Below are positions 47,001 to 56,240 of a stretch of 64,000 nucleotides of DNA, piece by piece. Origin of the DNA: Hippasteria phrygiana (taxonomy: Eukaryota > Echinodermata > Asteroidea > Valvatida > Goniasteridae). Under the pieces are notes generated by a model. The model saw nothing but the letters and a program-made list of their open reading frames with translations, ran no database searches and was not told the origin of the DNA. Location: NCBI GenBank assembly GCA_037893225.1, contig JAZGUH010000947.1:186001-250000 (forward strand), written 5' to 3'. How positions within the stretch are numbered: the stretch's first letter is position 1; every line of letters starts with the position of its first letter. Both the position numbers and the translations under genes were made by a program.

Positions 47001-47725
47001 CAGACAGTGAGTACATGGAACGCCACACCAAGTGTGAAATTATGGAGAGGCAGAAGTTTCTAACCATCTTGGCCAATCAGACAACCCACGTGCATCAACG
47101 ACGGGGTGCCCGACGCTCCCGCAACAACAGCCAAGGCAACACCCCAGAGCCTTACTCACCAGATTCAAACCAGTTTGAACAGAACCAACCTTCCAGTGTG
47201 AATTCCTCCAATGCCCCGTCCCCACTCACCACCCAGGAGTCGCTGAGCCCCACTGGCGGGATCTCTTCGAGCGGGGGAACGGGTGGCTATCGGTCCAGGA
47301 CTAACTCGTGGGAAAAGCGTAGGTCATTGAGTGCAAGTGACACAAACCTGGAGAACTCATTGCAGGGCAGCTTTGAGGAAATAGGCCATGTCGACAACCC
47401 GTGGCCCATGCGCGGCTTCCCGCTGGATGACTACGAGGTCGGTGAGTTAGGTTGGGAGCCAGAGGTTGAGCCGGAGGTTGAGCCGGAGGTCAAGAAGGAA
47501 CCGGATTCAGAGGAGAAGACTCCATCAGAGGTCTCCTCCTCAACGACGAGTCTGCCAAATAACCTTAAGACTGAGGAAGGGTCCTCTCGCAGCAGTCCGC
47601 TAAGAGAGTTGCTGGAGGATTCATCAGGCCCGGAAGATGTAGAGGATCCCAATGACCCAGAGTGGACGGTGGTGTCACCGGACAAGCAGCGCAGCTCCAT
47701 CGTCCTGCGCTTAGCCAAGAGGTGA
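33734..47725 (+). CDS. KANSL1: KAT8 regulatory NSL complex subunit 1 (KANSL1/NSL1) orthologue, seven coding exons
   Basis: Coding exons 33734-35064, 35718-36571, 37156-37246, 38652-38800, 40980-41144, 42630-42997 and 46985-47725 join to 3,699 nt, a multiple of three, giving 1,232 residues and a TGA. The family scaffolds the NSL complex around the MOF/KAT8 acetyltransferase on chromatin. Visible hallmarks: RWTWLQAQVSDLEYRIRQQ near residue 462, a Win-like CARTRPV at about 643-649 that in the family binds WDR5, a lysine/arginine-rich segment, and the PEHE domain from about 932 (YDIDNIVIPYSMLAS) to ENLSDSEYMERHTKC near 990. The N-terminal 440 residues are serine-rich and poorly conserved. It is slightly longer than human KANSL1 (about 1,105 aa). 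The ATG at 33734 is the first in frame after the acceptor. An out-of-frame ATG lies at 33693. A longer C-terminal isoform is possible. Confidence 0.93.
35718..36571 (+). CDS. KANSL1: KANSL1 coding exon 2
   Basis: The exon follows TTTACAACAG and ends at GTAAAT, phase 2 in and phase 1 out. It carries the family signature WTWLQAQVSDLEYRIRQQSD, the Win-like CARTRPVFYFRKRKLIRTMN and a CxxC-rich segment CGCCPPLTPCVMCGGRF. It ends with RVAQLDYSFHPVLSFPQ, all typical of KANSL1 proteins. Confidence 0.93.
37156..37246 (+). CDS. KANSL1: KANSL1 coding exon 3
   Basis: The exon follows CTTCTGTAG and ends at GTAAGA, 91 nt, phase 1 in and phase 2 out. It encodes DIPLSIQFEGMMKSNEWQRK followed by PAPSKQSPLK. 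The reading frame runs on smoothly from the previous exon. Confidence 0.88.
37435..38217. mobile_element. 783-bp DNA element with CAGGGATGCCAG ends
   Basis: The ends CAGGGATGCCAG and CTGGCATCCCTG are perfect 12-bp inverses. ATTTTG flanks both sides (37429-37434 and 38218-38223). The CAGGG-type end suggests hAT, although only six duplicated bases are seen where hAT usually makes eight. It lies in a KANSL1 intron. Confidence 0.8.
38652..38800 (+). CDS. KANSL1: KANSL1 coding exon 4 (basic region)
   Basis: The exon follows GTCCCACAG and ends at GTACGT, 149 nt. It encodes RRPNTPTESKDGQRPKRKYE followed by RKNKDKDKRRQ, a lysine/arginine-rich stretch that could act as a nuclear localisation signal, then MLRKLAAK. 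Confidence 0.88.
39369..40596. mobile_element. hAT-like element A (1,228 bp), contains a nested MITE
   Basis: The left end is TAGGGGTTCTAG and the right end ATGCACACCCCTA. The flanks are CTTAGCAA on the left and CTTATCAA on the right, an 8-bp duplication with one change. Element B at 44044-45691 shares internal segments in inverse orientation, such as TTGTCTGAAATCAGACTTT and GCCGGCGCATGCACGT. It encodes no transposase. It is interrupted by the MITE at 39899-40336. Confidence 0.85.
39899..40336. mobile_element. 438-bp MITE with TGTGACCGGCTC ends, nested in hAT-like element A
   Basis: TGTGACCGGCTCTGCAAAAA at the left is inverted at the right, with TA on each side (39897-39898 and 40337-40338). 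It belongs to the same family as the 444-bp element at 1822-2265. Confidence 0.88.
40980..41144 (+). CDS. KANSL1: KANSL1 coding exon 5
   Basis: The exon follows TTCCCTGTGAAG and ends at GTAAGC, 165 nt, phase 1 at both ends. It encodes MKDMRHGRGDNKILKRAGPK and then KKLLTEEINRRCRTDIKKRR. It is a basic helical segment between the N-terminal half and the PEHE exon. Confidence 0.88.
41531..41700. mobile_element. 170-bp MITE, TGACCTAT ends (copy 2)
   Basis: It has the same length and closely similar sequence as 2268-2437. AT lies on both outer sides. A partial third copy begins at about 40766. Confidence 0.85.
41836..42277. mobile_element. hAT-type MITE with perfect 8-bp duplication TCAGATAT
   Basis: The element starts TAGGGCTGTTC and ends GGGACAGCCCTA. 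TCAGATAT is at 41828-41835 and 42278-42285. Inner arms are rich in TTCGAATATTC-type palindromes. It is 442 bp, non-coding, in a KANSL1 intron. Confidence 0.93.
42630..42997 (+). CDS. KANSL1: KANSL1 coding exon 6 (start of PEHE domain)
   Basis: The exon follows TAATTACAG and ends at GTACGG, 368 nt, phase 1 in and phase 0 out. It encodes AALKKTRARSLSLPNIKDHF and later YDIDNIVIPYSMLASTRVEK then LEYKEIMTPKWRKIPEEQ. The last part is the conserved PEHE core, shared with MSL1, which in the family contacts the KAT8 acetyltransferase. Confidence 0.93.
43688..43906. mobile_element. piggyBac-like TTAA MITE (copy 3, inverse)
   Basis: It lies between TTAA at 43688-43691 and TTAA at 43903-43906, in inverse orientation to the copy at 3721. 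It shares TGACGCCATTGGCCGCC-type sequence and CAATCTATTGTTGG-type sequence with small changes. Confidence 0.85.
44044..45691. mobile_element. hAT-like element B (1,648 bp), contains repeat R1
   Basis: The left end is TAGGGGTTTGCAT and the right end ATGCACACCCCTA. The flanks are CTTGGGAC and CTTTGAAC, matching at six of eight positions. The outer parts match element A in inverse orientation. About 44350-45400 is a foreign insert of family R1. Element A continues directly from GAGGCATG to the CCATACTC region that here lies on either side of the insert. Confidence 0.82.
44350..45400. mobile_element. Repeat family R1 inserted in hAT-like element B
   Basis: The ends resemble ATTATACAA and TTGTATAAT. 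The left part folds back (44352-44432 against 44442-44525, with GGTGACAGATGGCATGTTC and inverse). The right part (TAGCGCCACC, GTGATCGACTCCCC, GGGATTTATTCAGG) matches window positions 1-385. Inside, 44649-44707 and 44829-44887 are direct repeats offset by 180 bp. Confidence 0.75.
45923..46185. mobile_element. 263-bp MITE, CCTGGGCCCAATTTCATAGC ends
   Basis: CCTGGGCCCAATTTCATAGC at the left is inverted at the right as CTATGAAATTAGGCCCTGG. Related end-like sequences (ATTTCATAGAGCTG, ATTTCGTAGAGCTG) occur at about 39206 and 6594. Confidence 0.8.
46418..46876. mobile_element. Deleted inverse copy of the pogo/Tigger-like element
   Basis: It starts CGGTGGAACGCCGCTATACC, and its two halves match the right and left parts of 4091-5766 in inverse orientation. 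The middle 1.2 kb is missing. The right terminal repeat is truncated after TGATGTTCGTTAT. Confidence 0.8.
46985..47725 (+). CDS. KANSL1: KANSL1 last coding exon (end of PEHE and C-terminal tail)
   Basis: The exon follows CTTTCCATAG and encodes ECENLSDSEYMERHTKCEIM, then an acidic/serine-rich tail (PEVEPEVEPEVKKEPDSEEK) and SSIVLRLAKR before TGA 47723-47725. The bases at the stop also form a donor-like AGAG then GTGAGG, so splicing past it is possible. The CDS sum is divisible by three only with this frame. Confidence 0.9.
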   Translation, partial: ECENLSDSEYMERHTKCEIMERQKFLTILANQTTHVHQRRGARRSRNNSQGNTPEPYSPDSNQFEQNQPSSVNSSNAPSPLTTQESLSPTGGISSSGGTGGYRSRTNSWEKRRSLSASDTNLENSLQGSFEEIGHVDNPWPMRGFPLDDYEVGELGWEPEVEPEVEPEVKKEPDSEEKTPSEVSSSTTSLPNNLKTEEGSSRSSPLRELLEDSSGPEDVEDPNDPEWTVVSPDKQRSSIVLRLAKR

Positions 47726-49390
47726 GGCCAGCCCTCGGGAAATCAGCATCCAAGCAGAGTCTCCTCATCCCGGGCTTGCCCGATAAAAGCCTCGGCTCAC
47801 ATGGTATGTCGTGGATTATCAATGTACTATGCCGTGTCCGTGAGGTTTAAATGAAATAATACCAGCCAAAAAAGGAAGAAAAAAATCTGAAAAAAAGGGG
47901 AAAAGGAAAAAAATTCTAAGCAAGCCCTCATTGAACATATTCATTGCTTGTTCTGTGTAAATGTTCGATTACACTTTATGGTTCATATTTCAACCCATTC
48001 ACCATCAGTGCCCTTATCCTTTGTACACCAGTTGTGAAAACCTTAAATGTTGTTACTCCTATGCATTGGTGGTGTGAATACAATCTCCTTGTATTGTCAT
48101 CGCCTAACAAAGAAAAACTTTGGTAGTACTTTTAAATTGTACAGTCAAGGGTTTGACATTATATTTTTGTTTCTTGAGTTGTTGATGTTGCATCTATGTT
48201 GAATCACATATCAAATAGAACTTTCAGTTTCTCTCAGCCTTTCAAATTCCTTTCTGTCCATAATTCAGTTCGACTCTTTCATACTGTTGCAAAACAATCT
48301 GTGCTGACAGAGCAGAACAAGCCAGTTGAGGGACTGAATCCGTCTCCTTTAAAAGAGTATATTTTGTGTTTCCTGTTAAATTATTCACAATAAAAAAAAA
48401 GATAAAATACCAAAAAAGAAATTAACTGGATCTTGCTGTGCTGACGGCAGTTTATGCAACACAATGGCCACTATTTTGAGAAAGTGTTTTTGTTTTTGTT
48501 TTTTTTTTGATTGAAATGATTTTGGGAATTTCAGTGCACACGATATCCCATTAGATTTCTTGCTGGGGTGCTTTATATTGCACAGCACCATGTCTGATCA
48601 ATATCTGTACGAGACACGGGTTAATTGGTTTGTTTGTGCGAGTAGTCAGGTCAAAAAGTATTCCCCTAAATTGAGATCATGGAAAGTGGTCAGCAGGTCG
48701 AATAGAAGGTAGCGTAAGTGCAGCTGGTTTTGGTTTGTTTTTATAAAAAAAAAAGATGAAAAATATACATACATAAATAGTACAGCAATTTAGCCGCTTT
48801 TTCCAGAGCATTTCCATCATTCACAGTATATTTTATTAATAATATAATTATGTTTATATGCCCTTGTCAATTTTCACTTTAGTGATGTAATGGCGAATCA
48901 CACGCACAAAAAATAGACATCTAATTAGCCTAGGCTTCGCTTTGTGAAACCGTGGTATCCAAGGATAACATGGAGGAAAAAAAGTAAAATGAATTGTATC
49001 AATTGGATGGGTTTCTGCTTTGTACAACACAACATCGTTTACTAATGAGCTTTTTGTTTCCCTAGAAAGTAAATTACCTATGTCTAGTGAGGTAGGTCAT
49101 ACAGCTGTGGATAGATAAGTGATGCACGCCAGATCCAGGCAGTTTTGTTTTCTTTGTGTTTGCTCAGAGTACACAATTATTGTGTAATATGTGCCCAGTT
49201 TATGCAACTGTCGTATCCGAGAGGAAGTAGAAAGTTATTTTTATTGCATTATATTCCCAAATCGCTCACTTTCTGTATGACCATTTTTTTCTGTGTACAT
49301 CACAGTATGACCATTACTGCTTACATAATTGCGCAGACTTTAAGTTAATAACTGAAAGGATCCACAACGAAATTTAAACACAAATTAGTT
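47726..49390 (+). other. Probable 3' UTR and flank of the KANSL1-like gene
   Basis: AT-rich sequence follows the stop with no recognisable exons. AATAAA-like signals occur, for example at about 48388. No element ends were recognised. Confidence 0.45.
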
Positions 49391-49392
49391 CA

Positions 49393-49653
49393 GTAACCCC
49401 TTGCGTACGGATGCCGCAAATATGCGCACAAAAAACAGTGCCACCAGGCCGGATGACGCAATTGGCCGCCGTTTGTGCAGTTTCAATCCATTGTTGGATT
49501 AAACAGAGCCACCAGGGCGGATGATGCCATTGGCCGCTGTTGGTGCAGTTTCAATCCATTGTTGGATTGTGTATAGGTTACGCTTGACTGCACAAACACA
49601 TTGTAGTGGTGCTGCCAGACGTCTCACGTAAAATATCGTACTCAAGGGGTTAA
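49393..49653. mobile_element. piggyBac-like TTAA MITE (copy 4)
   Basis: It has the family ends AACCCCTTGCGTACGGATG and CGTACTCAAGGGGTTAA, and the tandem internal unit seen at 3721. The left flank reads GTAA where TTAA is expected. The right TTAA is at 49650-49653. Confidence 0.85.
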
Positions 49654-50083
49654 TGTGTTGTGACGCACGCAAATTTGGCACATTAAGTAGCTAATCCTTG
49701 TTAATTTTAAGATGTAACAAGTATATTCCTCGGCACAGTGTAAAACCATCTTTGACTCCAAAATAATTTGGCTCAGGTTTCACAAATAATTTTGTTGGGT
49801 CTTTTTCCCAAGCCTTTTTCTTTTTCAGTGCAGTATGTTTAAAATTAGTGTACACTGGAGGTTACGACCGTGTATAACATACAGAGCATTATCTTGTGTA
49901 TACAATTGTATATAGTGTATATTGAATGTAAATGATGTTCAACCTTAATGCTCACATTTGCATTTGGTGGTGTTGGAGGCTGGGACACTACATGTATTTG
50001 CAATGACCCCCCCCAGCATTTCTCTCAGTGTGTGTTTGCATTAAACGCAGTAAATTTGTGTTACGTTGCCTTGTAACTTGGCA

Positions 50084-50208
50084 TTAACCCTAACCCTGCC
50101 AGACGCATCAGATTGCATAGTTTGTCACATTGACTGGTGTGGAGAGTCCAGCAAAGTGGAGCTGTCAGCACAGATGCACTGTGCTGCGTCTGGCAGGGTT
50201 GGGGTTAA
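50084..50208. mobile_element. 125-bp TTAA-bounded fold-back MITE
   Basis: TTAACCCTAACCCTGCCAGA begins the element. The inverse TCTGGCAGGGTTGGGGTTAA ends it, with TTAA on both sides (50084-50087 and 50205-50208). It is a different family from the CCCCTTGCGTACGG elements. Confidence 0.85.
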
Positions 50209-50391
50209 CGTAGACTGTTCAAGTCCCACCCCCCCACCCACCCGTTTCAGAATTACAAATTTGACAACCATTCAGTATATCCCAACTGTTGGCCAATATG
50301 CAGTTGGTCTTGTCGTGACCTGTGAATAATTTTTTCCATTCTTGCACACTATATTTTCCCAGGATAGGAATAATCTCATGTTTAAGGGGTT

Positions 50392-51622
50392 AGAGGCCAT
50401 TCAAAATTTTCAATTTTTTTAAATTTCGATTTTATTTCGAAATTTGTTTGACCCACCCAATTTTCGATCTTAAAATATTGATTTGCCATTCAATTAAACA
50501 AATAATAAAATTCCCAGTTTCATAACACGTGCCCTGATGACTTGTTTCATAATCAGCTTCTGACCTAGCGCTGCGATTACTGATTTTTTTTCGTATTCGA
50601 TATTTGTTCCTGCTATATCGCCGATATGGTGATAAAATTGTCTACAAATTATGGCATGATAAAAATGTTGTGAAAGGTTAGTGATCTTAAAATCCTAATG
50701 TACAAACGCATACACGTAGGCCTAAACAACTTTCAAAAACTAAAGCTCTCTGTCACAATATCGCCACTCAGATCGTCCACCCATGGAGGAATGGTCCACT
50801 ATACCCACGTGGCAGCCAGTGTTGCAGCCAACTTTTTTACGAAGTCATTCCTTTTTTTCAATTCAAGTCACAAGTAAATTTTTTCAACAACTTCCAAAAT
50901 TCTTGAAGTTGAAGCCACACAATACCTCTTTTGAAGTCATCATTCGTGTAAAAATCACGCATGTACATGTATCGTTTTCCCAGGGCTTCGCAACGCGCAA
51001 GCAACGTGTATGCTTATTAGCACGGTTCCCGTCTCTGCTGCGGCATTTAATTGATAGCAGTATTTTTATCATGACTTGGGGAGAATTTAAATGGGTCTAT
51101 AACATTTTACTCTCTTGATCTCAGACACTTCATTTTGAACATTTGAAGGACATTAATACATAAAGCATTTGCCAAGTGTTTTTGGCGAAAAAGAGGAATT
51201 CTTGCTATGCTTTAATTGTACATTTATAGCAAAGACGATGGCAGTCGTTGTAAGATGTTTCTTCCTTCATGTTTTTATATCTGATCAATAATGTACAGCC
51301 CGGTACGGCAGTGCTGTGCCAAATGCCGAAAAGCCATAAGAACTGCCTAGGAAGTATAGAATATCCACTCTGTTGAACAAGGGATGGATACGTCTAGGAC
51401 TACGCGTAGGCCGTACGGGTATATGGTTGGAAAAAACAACGAATCGAAATGTGGGAGTGGAATTGGCAAGTCAAAAGAGCATTTCTTTTAATTTTCCTTC
51501 GTTTTTTATTTAAAAGTAAATTTCGATTTTCAATAAATTTCCTTGACCCACCCACCACCCACATTATTGAAAAGAAATCGAAATTTTAAAACATTGACAA
51601 TTTTGAATGGCCCCTTAGTTAA
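50392..51622. mobile_element. 1.2-kb DNA element with GGCCATTCAAAATT ends
   Basis: GGCCATTCAAAATTTTCAAT at the left is inverted at the right as ATTGACAATTTTGAATGGCC. The inner arms share GACCCACCCA. TTAA lies at both edges. No coding frame of transposase type was found. Confidence 0.65.
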
Positions 51623-52662
51623 TTTGTTTGGCTACCCTTCTGAACAAAACTCCCTACATTTATCAAAAACAAGTCCGACATGACATGACCATATTTTAAT
51701 GGCTTGTTAATTCTGCAGTGAATCACACATCACATTCATCCTTCAGAAGAGCAGTTGTACTCCATATGTTCTGCAGTGTTAAAGAGGACAATATTTTGTA
51801 CAAATACAGCGTAAATGCTACAAATCAGAAAAGTTAATGGATACATTTCAGAATGTTGTATCTTTATCAAGGTTCCGCTGTGTATGCGTCGAAATTATCA
51901 GGTGTTTTCTTCTAAGAATTTCTTTTCCTGTACAGAGTAAAGCAACTAAGTCCGACTGTATATTTCTATAGTTGTTGGTTGCCAGTGTGTATACAATGTA
52001 TATATAATATTAGTTACTATTTGAACAGACAGGGCCTCAACATTCTTATTCTTTACATTCAAAAAAGCCCTGCGGCTGTTTCGTGTACCATCTCGCTACG
52101 TTTTTTTTTTTTTATTCGTAGTTGGGAGGTCATAACAATGTAAAGAAAATTACTCATATTTCCCCCATGGAGAAACATTAATAAAACAAAATGTGTGTAT
52201 TGCACGCACATCTTCCTTGTAAAATAATCTGTCTTCGGAAATGTCATGTCATTTTGTTGTCGCCTAAACTAATGTTTTGGGGGGACACTTACCAGTGCTA
52301 AATTCTGTGTGACCGTAGCTCCGTATGTGTTAGTTTCAGGTTTTCAGTTTTTGGGAGAAAACGTACATGCTTTCATGGATTTTCATAAAACTTATATGCA
52401 GTGACCCTTGGGTGGGAAGATGCAATTCTTCTTCGGAATGATGAGGTCAAAGGTCATGTAGGGGCCAGTAGTATGTTGGTATATATGGCATTTTGGTTAG
52501 TTTCGGGGAAAAATTTGGTCTCGTAGGAAAAGTTGAAGTCCAATTGAAATCGCACTTGGGTCATAGGTGCATCCGGTTATGTTAACTGTCATGGCGATGT
52601 GAAAGGTAACTGACAGGTCAAAGGTCATTTGAGGTAAGTTATAAAATGGGCTGAAACTAAAA

Positions 52663-52786
52663 TAGAGTACCGAAGTGATGACGTCAATCAATGCAATGTT
52701 TGGAACCAGAATACAATGTACATTCTAAACTGCATGTGTTTGGAACCAGTTGCCGCGGCAACCGACGTCAGACTTCGGTACTCTAT
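52663..52786. mobile_element. MITE with AGAGTACCGAAGT ends (copy 2)
   Basis: TAGAGTACCGAAGTGATGAC and the inverse GTCAGACTTCGGTACTCTA bound it. It is the inverse-orientation relative of 13396-13550. Confidence 0.85.
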
Positions 52787-53236
52787 TGGTCTCATTTTAA
52801 AAGTCCAATTGCAATCAAACTCGAGCCTTAGGTGCAACATGGACACATTTTTGTGATGTTGAAGGTCACAAGGTCAAAGGTCATTTGAGGTCAAGTGTTA
52901 AAAAGCTGACAATGTAAAATTTCTCTCGTTTGAAAAGTTGAAACTTAGATGTAGCAAAACCGCTCAGCGTGAAGCGCGCCCTCCAGAGACGGTCCGCTCG
53001 CAATATGCACATCACGTTTAGCAAGTTGCTGGGTTGGATCAGATGGTAAGTTTCAATGGCTATTTGTTCCAATATATGATTTTGCCATATAAATATGACG
53101 ATTAATATACCTTTTCTTATCGATGGTTTATTCTAGACCATATATATATTCTAGACCATTCTGCAACTTCCTACTGGAGACTGGTTAGAATTTATAACTT
53201 AATGTATCTCTATTCTTGTTTCTTGTAATATTCCAG

Positions 53237-53336
53237 ACCAAATTACCAAACCGTGCCTGGTTTGTCCACCAACCCCAGCAATATGCATCCGCACAGGATG
53301 ATGGAGTCAGAGGAAAATAAAAGTATGCACATTTGA
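53237..53336 (+). CDS. Candidate alternative terminal exon of the KANSL1-like gene
   Basis: A good acceptor (TAATATTCCAG) precedes a 33-codon frame reading PNYQTVPGLSTNPSNMHPHR, then MMESEENKSMHI and TGA. If the donor-like site overlapping the KANSL1 stop (exon end 47720, then GTGAGG at 47722) were used, the phases would join in frame. This rests only on splice-site shape and an open frame, so it is tentative. Confidence 0.3.
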
Positions 53337-53379
53337 ACAGGCAACCCAATATTGTGCCTTCAATATTCTTCATTAGATG

Positions 53380-53549
53380 TCAGAGTTGTAATCAAGTCAG
53401 ATCACAGTCAATCACAAGTTGGCTCACAAGCTACACGGGATGAATAATGACAAAGGAATGCTTTTGTTATAGTGTGTTTGAATAGCTTGTTACATGGCTT
53501 GAGACCAGAGTTGTGAAGTGACTTGTGATTGACTTGATTACAACTCTGT
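53380..53549. mobile_element. MITE with CAGAGTTGTAATC ends and perfect 6-bp duplication
   Basis: TAGATG is repeated at 53374-53379 and 53550-53555. The ends TCAGAGTTGTAATCAAGTC and GATTACAACTCTGT are inverses. It is the relative of 13792-14007. Confidence 0.9.
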
Positions 53550-53776
53550 TAGATGCAGTGACCAAAAAAAAGGCAACAGGTGTGATCCGCAGATCACCTT
53601 GTATTTTTTTAAAATTAAATCTGTTTTTGTTTGGTTGCTTATCGCAATCCGAAAAGTCTGAGCGATATGTTGGGGTGTGAGAGGGGGTTTATTTATTACT
53701 TTTTTATGTTGTCTAGGTGGACCTGTATTTTTGCCGTCTCCTGAACTCTTCAGATCGACCCTTCCGATCTGTTTGT

Positions 53777-53915
53777 TTCACATGAATCTGGATCATAATC
53801 AGTGATCTGTGCATTGGTTCACACACCAGATTCCGCCTAGTAGTAGTAGTGTATAGATGGAGCGAACCAGCGGTTGCATCACTGATCGCGATCCGGATAC
53901 ATGTGAAACAAACGA
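53777..53915. mobile_element. Fold-back MITE, GTTTCACATGAATCTGGAT ends
   Basis: GTTTCACATGAATCTGGAT at the left pairs with ATCCGGATACATGTGAAAC at the right. A related copy at about 54851-55145 carries another MITE inside it. Confidence 0.85.
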
Positions 53916-54104
53916 GCCACTATGTGCGTACATGAGCAAGTTCGGGTACTGCTGACCTAGTCCCTGTTGTCAATTTGCGATTTAAATAACGCATGCGTGG
54001 TCTGTTTTTTTACTCGAACGTGTCTAGTCGATCGACTATGTCAAATCTATTTAGTGTTTAGCAACAACAAACTGCAAAGAACGTCAGTTTTATTTTCTTA
54101 CATT

Positions 54105-54225
54105 TTCAAAGTGAACAAAGAAACTGGCAGGAGCGGGATTCGAACCTGCGACCTCCGGGTTACCGTACTGGCGCTCTACCAACTGAGCTATCTTGCCCTA
54201 TGTTGGCGGTCTCCCGGGTGGGCGT
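54105..54225 (-). mobile_element. tRNA-derived SINE, minus strand (best-preserved copy)
   Basis: On the minus strand it reads GGGCAAGATAGCTCAGTTGG, then GTAGAGCGCCAGTACGGTAA, then GGTTCGAATCCC and CTGCCAGTTTCTTTGTTCAC. The A and B boxes for RNA polymerase III are intact. The sequence beyond the tRNA part at both ends is shared with the copy at 16035-16190, which shows a SINE rather than a single tRNA gene. Confidence 0.78.
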
Positions 54226-54850
54226 TTCATTTTCTATTATTTATTTTTATTAGGCCTATTTTTTCTACTTAACTTTAGTGCAATAAATAATTAATTATAT
54301 TATTGCAAAGAGTTATTATCATTGGACAAAACCTACAATTTATCGTAAACGTTTGCAAAGCTTGCCCCAGTTTACCCATTGTCTTGGATTGAAAGGGGAA
54401 GCCCTCCATTCAATTTGTACAGGGAATTACGTGTTTTGTCCATTTTTTTACAGTAATATAAAAAATGAACAATTTTTTGGGTATAACGTGGGAGATATTT
54501 TTACTGCCATTAAACAGTGAAATTTTAAAATATTTAATGAAAAGGTGTAGCTGTTTGGACAATAATTTAGTTTTTCCCCCATTGACCACAACACTATTCA
54601 TTCCCCTTTGAGTCCAGAGGGTGCGATCAAGTAACGGCCACCACTGACCAATCAGAGACAAAAAACAAGACCCAGTGACCTCATGCCGACCAAGAGAATG
54701 GAGGTCTTCCATCTTGAAACCGTGACGTAACTCGCGAATTTGACAAGAGATACCGTGCTCCGGGGCTAGGTTGATCCAGTTGGACAATGGATGAATAGCT
54801 AGTCAAACCATGGTCAAACACGCAGCGCGGCGTTCGAGTGACATCAAGGG

Positions 54851-55145
54851 CCTGTTTCACACGAATCTGGATCGCGATCTGTACGTTGGTTCACACACCA
54901 AATCGGTCTATTAGACCATGGAGGTATTTAATACCTCCATGATTAGACCGTATCGCAAATACCGCCTGGTCGAGACGTCACAATGGTCACAAGGGATTGT
55001 GGGAAGGAAATGGGAGCGATTTTGGTGCGCGTTTCTTTCACACGTCCCTGGTAACCATTGTGACGTCTCATCCAGGCGGTATTTGCGATGGAGCAAACCA
55101 GCGGCTGAATCTGAAGCGCGATCCGGATTCGATTAGTGTGAAACA
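54851..55145. mobile_element. Fold-back MITE interrupted by a second MITE
   Basis: GTTTCACACGAATCTGGATC and the inverse at 55120-55145 are the outer ends. Between them, 54944-55089 matches the MITE at 31743-31904 (GCAAATACCGCCTGGTCGAG). The outer family without an insert is at 53777-53915. A 25-bp perfect palindrome around GGAGGTATTTAATACCTCC lies at 54918-54942. Confidence 0.85.
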
Positions 55146-55149
55146 AAAT

Positions 55150-56240
55150 AGGGCGCCACCACCCATCGGAGAAATTAGTTCGCCTGATATTCCTTACCAA
55201 CTGAGGGCGCTGCGCGCGAGTGCAGATCTGCAGAGCTGTTGATAGAGCAGTGTTTCTCTCTTCAGTCAAAGCTGTCCGTGCTCTTAATTTGTTTTCTTCT
55301 CAAGAATGTTCAAAGTGTAGGCCTTGTGTTAAATTTTTATGAAAACTAAAACCTTTATTTCTATTTGGGCCTTCCGCAACTCTGCGACAGCCTTTTTTCG
55401 CAGAGTTGCTTTCGCGCCTCTAATAACATTCGTTCTGCGGGAACTGAATTATTGTCGGGTCGCAAATAATTTGACTTTTGTTCAACGTGATTACATGTAT
55501 ATGATAACTAAAACATGGACGGAATTTTTTATTTTTATTTTTTTTCGTTCGAAGTAACATTCAGAAGTGAATAACTGTCGTATTGTTAAAAAAGAATTAT
55601 GTTTTTCGGCGGGGGTTAGTGAAACTCGAAAATAGTAGCCTACACGCAGTACGCATCTAAATATTAATTTCATTGAAATAAGCACATACAAAATATGTTT
55701 TAAAAACCTAGACATTATTATGCATCTGCAACAACCTGTGCTGACACTCAGGCTGCTTTCCGGAAACTTCTCCAACAAAATCATGCTAATGAATCGACGG
55801 CATGTTTCACAGTTGAGTACACCATGCACTATCATGACTCACGCACGAGGCGTTTTAAAACCTTCGTACACGTTTAGGTAAGCACTTAAAAAGACCAACC
55901 AAAATGACATCGTCACGCCTTGTGCCTATTCAATAAAGCCTTGTGCCTATTCAGTAAGGCCCAGTGCGCTTTCAGTAATACATGACGATGTCGTTTTGGT
56001 GGTTCTGAAACAGTGCCTTCCACACGTTTAACGCCTATGCCCCACTGGGAATGCCAGCATACAAGTAGACTCCAGAATAATAATAAAATGAACTGTTGAT
56101 AGTGACGAGGGTATAAATAATGAGAGATGAACCATGGACACTGCGTTGCATTATTAATTTCCAAAACAAAAATATGAAATTTAACAGTTATCATTACCAT
56201 TTTTATCGATTTTGGCCCAAAAAGTAGCAGTTTAAAAAAT
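55150..56240. other. Unassigned intergenic stretch
   Basis: AT-rich sequence with short open frames only. I recognise no gene or element end here apart from a small direct repeat of CTTGTGCCTATTCA near 55920-55950. Confidence 0.35.

Noticed and set aside
54410..54787. 125-aa minus-strand open frame
   Set aside because: No recognisable domain, no splice context and no start context. Probably chance.
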